Assembly: GCA_025370055.1 (NCBI GenBank)
Contig: CP073041.1
Coordinates: 7,803,616-7,867,615, forward strand
Reading direction: 5' to 3'
From: Woronichinia naegeliana WA131
GTDB lineage: Bacteria > Cyanobacteriota > Cyanobacteriia > Cyanobacteriales > Microcystaceae
Length of the DNA: 64,000 nt
Positions 1 through 9,400 of the stretch are shown piece by piece. The notes under the pieces are model-generated. The model saw nothing but the letters and a program-made list of their open reading frames with translations. It was not told where the DNA came from and ran no database searches. The position numbers and the translations under genes are program-made. How positions within the stretch are numbered: position 1 is the stretch's first letter; each line of letters begins with the position of its first letter.

Positions 1-2
1 AA

Positions 3-440
3 TTGATCGGTCGTGATTTGTATAAGGAGTTTTCTAAGCCGACAGCCTATGAGCAGTTTATTGGAAATTTGGTTTTCTATAGGATGCAAAGAGGATTTTT
101 AGGAAATTTATCAATGGGAATGGTTTCTATTTTTCGAGAAGATGCTTCTTTCCTGTCCTATTACGATAAAATTCTGCGATCGCCTTTATTTGGAATGTCA
201 GAAGAAGAGTCCCTCTATTGGCTAGAGAAATGTTTGTGCCAAGAGCATGACGGCTTTGATGTGCAAGTTAAGTATCATCAAAAAATGCTTAAGAATATGC
301 TACGTTTAACCGATAATTTGGATTACCTATGGCCCGTTAACCGTGAAATGCAAATAATGAAAGCGGGGGGTTCCATTGACCGAGCGATCGCCAATAATGT
401 TAAGGCTTTTCGTCAATTCAAAGAAACGGTAAATGCTTAA
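3..440 (+). CDS. C-terminal part of an unidentified enzyme upstream of the microginin-type cluster (possible dimetal halogenase)
   Basis: The reading frame is open from the first bases of the window, so only the last ~145 codons of a larger gene are visible; the apparent TTG start at 3 is an artefact of the window edge. The piece is soluble-looking, with no obvious membrane segment, and has several His/Glu-containing helices. It lies 31 bp before the KS-AT-NRPS gene on the same strand, so it is probably in the same operon. Microginin-type clusters commonly carry loading enzymes and a CylC-like dimetal-carboxylate halogenase at this position, and microginins are often chlorinated on the fatty chain. 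I infer that possibility from context only: no metal-binding motif can be assigned in this fragment. Confidence 0.45.
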   Translation: MIGRDLYKEFSKPTAYEQFIGNLVFYRMQRGFLGNLSMGMVSIFREDASFLSYYDKILRSPLFGMSEEESLYWLEKCLCQEHDGFDVQVKYHQKMLKNMLRLTDNLDYLWPVNREMQIMKAGGSIDRAIANNVKAFRQFKETVNA

Positions 441-471
441 ATTAGGACAATCGCAGTAAGGACTCTTTTCT

Positions 472-3400
472 ATGGAACCCATCGCAATTATTGGTATTGG
501 TTGTCGTTTTCCAGGGGCTGACAATCCAGAGGCTTTCTGGCGACTCATGCGAGATGGGGTGGATGCGATCGCCGATATTCCCCGTGAACGTTGGGATATT
601 GACAATTTTTATGATTCTACACCCGCTACCGCGAAAAAAATGTATAGTCGCCAGGGTGGTTTTTTGAAAAACGTAGATCAATTTGATCCGCAATTTTTCC
701 GAATTTCTCCCCTAGAGGCCAACTATCTAGACCCTCAGCAAAGACTACTACTAGAAGTCGCTTGGGAAGCCTTAGAAAATGCGGCGATTGTACCTGAAAC
801 CCTAGCGGGTAGTAAATCAGGGGTTTTTATTGGTATTAGTGATGTGGATTATCATCGCCTGGCTTACCAAAACTCTGCTAATTTAACGGCCTATGTGGGT
901 ACAGGCAACAGCACCAGTATTGCGGCTAACCGTTTGTCCTATGTATTTGATCTGCGTGGCCCCAGTTTGTCCCTAGATACGGCTTGCTCTTCTTCCCTCG
1001 TCGCCGTTCATCTGGCCTGTCAGAGTTTACAAAATCAAGAATCCAACCTCTGCTTAGTGGGAGGAGTTAACCTCATTTTGTCGCCAGAGACAACCGTTGT
1101 TTTTTCTCAAGCCAGAATGATGGCTCCCGATAGTCGCTGCAAAACCTTTGATGCTAGTGCCGATGGTTATGTGCGCTCTGAAGGCTGTGGGGTGGTGATC
1201 CTTAAACGCCTAGAGGATGCCATTAAGGATGGCGATCGCGTTTTAGCGGTGATTAAAGGTTCGGCAGTGAATCAGGATGGTCTGAGTAATGGACTGACTG
1301 CACCCAATGGGCCTGCTCAACAGGCGGTCATTCGTCAGGCTTTGGAAAATGCCCAGGTAGAACCCTCCAAAATTAGCTATATCGAAGCTCATGGCACGGG
1401 GACAGAATTAGGCGATCCGATCGAAGTTAAATCCCTCAAAGCAGTTCTCGGAGAAGGGCGATCGCTCGATCAAACCTGTTGGCTGGGTTCCGTTAAAACC
1501 AACATCGGTCATTTAGAAGCGGCGGCAGGAATTGCAGGTCTGATTAAGGTCGTTCTCTCCTTACAGCACCAAGAAATCCCTCCTAATCTCCACTTTAAAA
1601 CCCTTAATCCCTATATTTCCCTAGCTGAAACAGCCTTTGCCATTCCCACTCAGTCCCAACCCTGGCAGATCAAACCCAATTCTTCGGGTGAGAACGGTGT
1701 CGAACGACGTTTAGCAGGGATTAGTTCCTTTGGTTTTGGGGGGACAAATTCCCATGTTATTGTCAGTGAAGCTCCTGTTATTGCTCAGAAAGATCAAGAA
1801 ATTGAGCAGAAACCCCTTGAACGTCCCTGGCATTTATTAACTTTATCCGCCAAGAATGAAGAAGCCTTAAAAGCGTCAGCCGACCGCTATCAACAGTATT
1901 TAGCGAATCATCCTGATATTCCCCTGGCTGATATTTGTTTTACCGCTAATAGTCGGCGATCGCATTTTAATCATCGTTTAGCTTTAGTGGCTAAAAATAC
2001 CCTAGAAATGGGACAGAAGTTAGAGAATTTTTGCAGTCTAGAAAAGAAAACAGAAACTAAGAATTCTAAAAAAAGAAAAAGCCCTAAAATTGTCTTTTTA
2101 TTCGCAGGTCAGGGTTGCCAATATGTGGGCATGGGTCGTCAACTGTACGAAACCCAACCAACTTTTCGGAAAACCCTAGATCGCTGTGCTGAAATTTTGC
2201 AACCCCATTTAGATAAACCCCTCTTAGACATTTTTTATCCCTCTGACCTAGACCCTGAAAAAGCGAGTTTTTATTTAGAGCAGACTGCCTATACCCAACC
2301 TGCTTTATTCGCTCTGGAGTATGCCCTAGCAGAGTTATGGCGTTCCTGGGGAATTGAACCAGCAGTGGTAATGGGTCACAGTGTGGGGGAATATGTCGCG
2401 GCTACTGTGGGAGGAGCCTTAAGCCTGGAAGACGGACTAACGCTAATTGCCAAGCGGGGAAAACTGATGCAGTCTCTCCCCAAGGAAGGTGCAATGGCCG
2501 CAGTCTTTGCCTCGGAAGATCGGGTTAAAGCCGCCATTCAGTCATATAAGACGGACGTGAGTATTGCCGCTATCAATAGCCCAGAAAATATCGTTATTTC
2601 AGGAAAAGCGACGGCGATCGCCCAAATTATTGTTCATTTAACCGCAGAAGACATAGAAGTCCGTCCTCTGAAAGTTTCCCATGCCTTTCACTCGCCTTTA
2701 ATGGAACCGATTTTGGATTCCTTAGAACAGGCGGCCAATCAAGTTTCCTACCAACCTTTACAAATTCCCTTAGTAACCAATTTAACGGGGGAGATACTAG
2801 CAGAGGGAGAAACACTAGATGCTCGTTACTGGCGCAATCAAGCAGAAAAGCCTGTACAATTCCTAGCGGGCATTCAAACCCTGATAGAGCAGAAATTTAA
2901 TCTCTTTTTGGAAGTCAGTCCCAAACCGACTTTATCTCGATTAGGTCAACAATCTAGCCAAGAAAAATCAGCTACCTGGCTATTTTCCCTAGCTCCTCCC
3001 CAGGAAAACTGGCAAAGCTTGCTAAATAGTTTGGCGATTCTCTACGATTCCCAGGGAGCCAAAATTAACTGGGAAGGCTTTAATCGAGATTATCCACAAA
3101 ACTTACTGACTCTACCGACCTATCCTTTCCAACGCCAACGCTATTGGCTTGCAATTGTAAAACCGACCTCGCAGGAAATAAACATGACCCTCAATGCCCT
3201 TGACTCTCAAGCCGTCCTCGCCGATCAACGACAACAAGAAATTCTGGTCACGTTACAAACCTTAGTTGGGACTTTACTGCAAATGGCCCCTGCTGATGTT
3301 AATGTGCATACGCCTTTTTTGGAGATTGGGGCAGATTCCATTGTCATGGTTGAGGCAGTCAGACGGATTGAAAATACCTACGGCGTTAAAATTGCCATTC

Positions 3401-6400
3401 GTCAGTTATTTGAGGAGTTATCAACCTTAGAGGCTTTAGCAATTTATTTGGCTCAGAATCTGGCTACTGATGTTCAGACTGCTCCAGCTAATACCGAGAT
3501 AGCTTCTGCCTGCTCCAATAACCGATCGCCCAATGGGTTGGTGAGTCCTAACAGCAACGGCTTTCACAGCCAGACGGCTTCGACCGTCTTTTCAGCAGTG
3601 GCCCCGCGTGAGAGTGTGGGAGGAGTAGGGGGCATGGGAGGAATGGGAGGAGTTGAAGTTCCTCAAGTTTTCGTACCACAGCCAAATAATGTACCCGCAA
3701 CGACATCACAGATGGCTAGTTCTGCTTTGGAAAGCATTATGAGTCAACAGTTGCAATTGATGGCCAAACAGCTAGAAGTTTTGCAAACAGCCAATTTTAC
3801 TCCTGCGATCGCCGCAAGCCCAGAAAATAGCCCATCTCCCATCACTCCAGTTAAAGTCAACACACTTCTCACTCCTCCTACTCCCCCAACACCTCCCCCT
3901 CTCCCCCTCTCCCCCTCTCCCCAACCTAAAATTACCGCCACTCCCTGGGGGCCGAAAAAACCACCGACGGGAGGATTAACAAGCCAACAACAGCAACATC
4001 TGGACGAATTAATTACCCGCTTTACTGAGCGTACAAAAACTTCTAAGCAAATTGTGCAACGCGATCGCTCTGTTGTGGCGGATAGTCGAGCTTCTGTTGG
4101 GTTCCGTATGTCCATTAAAGAAATGCTCTATCCCATTGTGGCCCAACGTTCTCAAGGATCAAGAATTTGGGATGTAGATGGCAATGAATATATTGATATG
4201 ACGATGGGGCAAGGGGTAACGTTGTTTGGCCATCAACCCGATTTCATTATGTCGGCCATACAAAGCCAACTCAGCGAAGGGATTCACCTTAGTCCGCGAT
4301 CGCCGATCGTAGGAGAAGTGGCCGCCCTAATTTGTGAACTCACGGGAGCCGAACGAGCTTGTTTTTGCAACTCTGGAACCGAAGCAGTGATGGCCGCTAT
4401 CCGTATCGCCAGGGCCACAACCGGTCGCAGTAAAATTGCCCTCTTTGAAGGCTCCTATCACGGTCATGCGGACGGAACTCTAGTCAGAAAGCAAATAATT
4501 GACAACGAATCCCGTTTCTTTCCCCTGGCTTTAGGCGTTCCCCAAAGTATTTGCTCAGATGTAGTGGTATTGGACTATGGCAGCACCGAGGCTCTGGATT
4601 ATTTACAAAACTATGGACAGGATTTAGCCGCCGTATTGGTAGAACCAATCCAAAGTAATAATCCCCTGTTACAACCAACACAATTTCTCCAAAGTCTGCG
4701 ACAAATTACCAGTCAAACGGGAATAGCCCTGATTTTTGATGAAATGATTACGGGTTTTCGATCGCACCCAGGAGGAGCGCAAGCTTTATTTGGAGTACAG
4801 GCGGATATTGCCACCTATGGCAAGGTGATTGCGGGAGGAATGCCCATTGGAGTCGTCGCGGGTAAGGCCCGTTATCTAGACAGTATTGACGGGGGAATGT
4901 GGAATTATGGCGATAAATCCTATCCTGGGGTGGACAGAACCTTTTTTGGGGGAACCTTTAATCAGCATCCTTTAGCAATGGTGGCGGCTAGGGCTGTCCT
5001 TACCCATTTGAAGGAGCAGGGGCCAGGTCTGCAACAACAATTAAATGAACGCACCAAGTCCTTAGCTGATACTCTCAACCAGTATTTTCAAGCAGAAGAA
5101 GTTCCCATTAAAATTGAACAGTTTAGTTCCTTCTTCCGTTTTGCCCTGGCAGGCAATTTAGATTTACTTTTCTATCACATGGTAGAAAAAGGCATTTATG
5201 TCTGGGAATGGCGTAAACATTTCCTTTCGACAGCCCATAGTTCAGCGGATCTTGCTCAATTTGTCCAAACGGTTAAGGATAGCGTCGCGGAATTGCGTCA
5301 AGGAGGTTTTCTCCCCGCAAAAAAGCCTTCCTGGTCAGTTCAAACGCCTCAATTAAGCACCAACCTCGTTGAACCAATTGCCATTAATAATAGCCTTGTC
5401 TCTAACCCTGTTTCTACTAATGCTATTCGGGCAACGACCAGGCAAGGATTGGTTGATCCCCCCCTAACCCCCCTTGATAAGGTAGGAGAGTATTGTTCTG
5501 TTGACAGTAAGTTAGGGCAAAAAAGTGGTTCTCAAGCCCGAAAAACCATGCAGCTCAGTCTGTACTATTTCGGTAGCTATGAAGCAGAATTTAACCCAAA
5601 TAAATACAACTTGCTGTTTGAAGGGGCTAAATTTGGCGATCGCGCTGGTTTTACGGCTATTTGGATTCCTGAACGTCATTTCCATGCTTTTGGCGGATTT
5701 TCTCCCAATCCTTCAGTTTTGGCTGCCGCTTTAGCTAGGGAAACTAAACAGATTCAACTGCGATCGGGCAGTGTGGTTTTACCCCTACACCATTCGATCC
5801 GAGTGGCTGAAGAATGGGCCGTAGTGGATAATCTTTCCCAGGGTCGCGTCGGTATTGCCTTTGCATCGGGTTGGCATTCCCAGGATTTTGTGTTGGCTCC
5901 CCAGTCCTTTGGTCAGCATCGAGAACTGATGTTCCAAGAAATTGAAACCGTCCAGAAACTTTGGCGGGGAGAAGCGATCGCCGTGCTAGACGGTAAGGGT
6001 CAAATGGTAGAGGTAAAAACCTATCCCCAACCGATGCAGTCCCAATTACCGACTTGGATCACCATTGTTAATAATCCCGATACCTATGTCAGAGCAGGGG
6101 CGATCGGAGCAGGTATTTTAACGAATCTCATGGGACAAAGCGTTGAAGATTTAGCCCGCAATATTGCCCTTTATCGTCAATCTTTGACAGAGCATGGTTA
6201 TGATCCCGCATCGGGAACGGTGACAGTCTTATTGCATACCTTTGTTGGGAATGATTTAGAACAAGTTCGAGAACAGGCGCGTCAACCCTTTGGCCATTAC
6301 CTCACCTCTTCCGTCGGACTCTTACAAAATATGGTCAAGAGCCAGGGCATGGAAGTGGATTTTGAACGCTTAAAAGAAGAAGATCGGGAATTTCTCCTGG

Positions 6401-9400
6401 CTTCTGCCTATAAACGCTATGTAGAAACCAGTGCTTTAATCGGCACACCTGAATCTTGTTGTCAGATCATTGATCATTTGCAGTCCGTCGGTGTGGATGA
6501 AGTGGCTTGTTTTATTGACTTTGGAGTAGATGAACAGACGGTTTTGGCTAATTTACCCCATCTCCAGACCCTGAAGGAATTATATCAACCTCATATCCGC
6601 CCTTATCCAGGAAAATTAGAGGGTGATCAAAATCTCCCCCCTTATCAAGGGAAATTAGAGGGTGATCAAAATCTCCCCCCTTATCAAGGGAAATTAGAAG
6701 GTGATCAAAATCTCCCCCCTTATCAAGGGAAATTAGAAGGTGATCAAAATCTCCCCCCTTATCAAGGGGGGTTAGGGGGGGATCACATCCCTCTCACTGA
6801 AGCCCAACGACAACTTTGGATTTTGGCCCAATTAGGAGAAAACGGCTCTGTTGCCTATAACCAATCGGTGACTTTGCAATTACGCGGCCCTTTAAATCCA
6901 GTCGCTATGACCCAGGCGATTCAACAAATCAGCGATCGCCACGAAGCATTAAGAACCAAGATTAATGCCCAGGGAGATAGCCAAGAAATTCTGCCCCAGG
7001 TAGAGATTAACTGTCCCATATTAGACCTCGGCACCGACCAACAACAGCAATGGTTAAAAGCAGAAAGCCAAAAACCCTTTGATTTGAGCCAAGGTTCTCT
7101 CGTGCGTTGGCATCTACTCAAACTAGAACCAGAATTACATTTATTAGTATTAACAACCCATCACATTATTGCCGACGGTTGGTCAATGGGGGTAATCCTT
7201 CGAGAATTGGGAGAGTTATATTCGGCTAAATGTCAGGGTGTTAGTGCCGCTCTTAAAACCCCTAAACAGTTTCGGGAATTAATCGCCTGGCAAACCCAGC
7301 CTAGCCAACGGCAAGAACTGAAAAAACAGGAAGCTTATTGGTTAGCGACTCTCACTAATCCCCCAGTTTTGAATTTACCCACTGACCAACCGCGTCCAGC
7401 TTTACCCAGTTACCAAGCTAATCGTCAAAGTCTGATCCTAGATAGTCAATTTACGGAAAAATTAAAGCAATTTAGTCGAAAAAATGGCTGTACCTTACTG
7501 ATGACCCTGTTATCGGTTTATAACCTTCTTATTCATCGTTTGACGGGACAGGATGACATTTTAGTGGGTTTGCCTGCTTCTGGACGCGCCCTTTTAGACA
7601 GTGAAGGCATGGTGGGTTACTGCACCCATTTTTTACCCATTCGCAGTCAATTAGCAGGTAATCCCAGTTTTGCCGATTATCTCAAACAAATGCGCGGGGT
7701 TTTGTTATCGGCCTACGAACATCAGGACTATCCTTTTGCCTTATTACTGAGTCAACTTAATTTGCCCCACAATACCAGTCGCTCTCCTTTAATTGATGTC
7801 AGTTTCAATTTAGAGCCAGCGATTAGCCTACCCAAAATGAGGGGATTAGAGGTTAGCTTACTGCCTCAACCGATTAGTTTTAAGGATCGGGATTTGCATT
7901 TAAATGTGACAGAAATGGGCGGAGAAGCTCTGATTGACTGTGACTACAATACGGATTTATTTAAGGATGAAACAATTCAGCGTTGGTTAGGTCATTTCCA
8001 AACCTTACTTGAGTTAGTGGTTAATGATCCCCAACAAAATCTGCGGCAATTGTCCTTATTAAGTCCTGCTCAACGACAACAGTTATTAGTGGATTGGAAT
8101 AATACCAAGACCGATTATCCTCAAGATCAGTGCATTCATCAATTGTTTGAAGCGCAAGTTGAACGGACTCCTGATGCGATCGCGGTGGTATTTGAAAACC
8201 AACAGTTAACATACACTGAGTTACATGGTCGAGCAAATCAGTTAGCCCAGTATTTACAAACGTTAGGAGTTGGGCCAGAAGTTTTAGTTGGCATTGCGGT
8301 AGAACGTTCTTTAGAAATGATTGTCGGATTATTGGGGATTCTTAAGGCGGGAGGAGCTTATGTGCCTCTCGATCCAGACTATCCCCCTGAACGGCTTCAG
8401 TTTATGTTAGAAGACGCTCAAGCTCCTTTTTTGATTACCCAACGATCTTTATTAGCAATATTACCTCCCTCTCAAGCGACTCTAATTTGTTTAGATGACA
8501 TTCAAGCTGAGGTTTCTCAATATTCTCAAGATAATCTTCAAAACAGATTAACTGGTTCTAAGTTAGCGAATGTGATTTATACTTCTGGCTCTACGGGGAA
8601 ACCCAAAGGGGTGATGGTTGAACATCGCGGCTTGCTTAATTTAGCGATCGCTCAAATTCAAACTTTTGCAGTTCATAATCACAGCCGTGTGTTGCAATTT
8701 GCTTCCTTTAGTTTTGATGCTTGCATTTCAGAAATTTTAATGACCTTTGGTTCTGGAGCGACTCTTTATCTTGCTTCCAAAGATTCTTTATTGCCAGGTC
8801 AACCGTTAATTGAATGCTTACAAAAGAATGGAATTACCCATGTTACTTTACCACCTTCGGCCTTAGGGGTTTTACCGAAAGAACCGTTACCCGCTTTGCA
8901 AACTTTAATTGTGGCGGGTGAAGCTTGTTCTCCTGATTTGGTTAAACAATGGTCAGTCGGTAGAAACTTTTTTAATGCTTATGGCCCGACAGAAGCGAGT
9001 GTTTGTGCATCTATTGGACAATGTAGCAAAGCGGATTGGAATCAGATCAAGACCGATTATGCCCAGGATTTCTGTATTCATCAATTGTTTGAAGCGCAAG
9101 TTGAACGGACTCCCGATGCTGTGGCAGTGATATTTGAAACCCAACAATTAACATACGGGGAATTAAATCAGCGAGCTAATCAGTTAGCCCATTATTTACA
9201 AAGTTTAGGAGTTGGGCCAGAGGTTTTAGTTGGCATTGCTGTAGAACGTTCTTTAGAAATGATTGTCGGATTATTGGGGATTCTTAAGGCGGGAGGAGTT
9301 TATGTCCCTATTGATCCAGACTATCCCCCTGAACGGCTTCAGTTTATGTTAGAGGATAGTCAAGTTTCTCTGCTCTTAACACAACAGCATTTACTGCCAT

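Noticed and set aside
3744..4115. Minus-strand 123-codon frame with a Gly-rich segment
   Set aside because: It is opposite the Pro-rich linker of MicA; composition explains the open frame.
6598..6785. Possible CRISPR array from regular ~39-bp repeats
   Set aside because: Units are directly adjacent with no unique spacers and are translated in frame inside micA.
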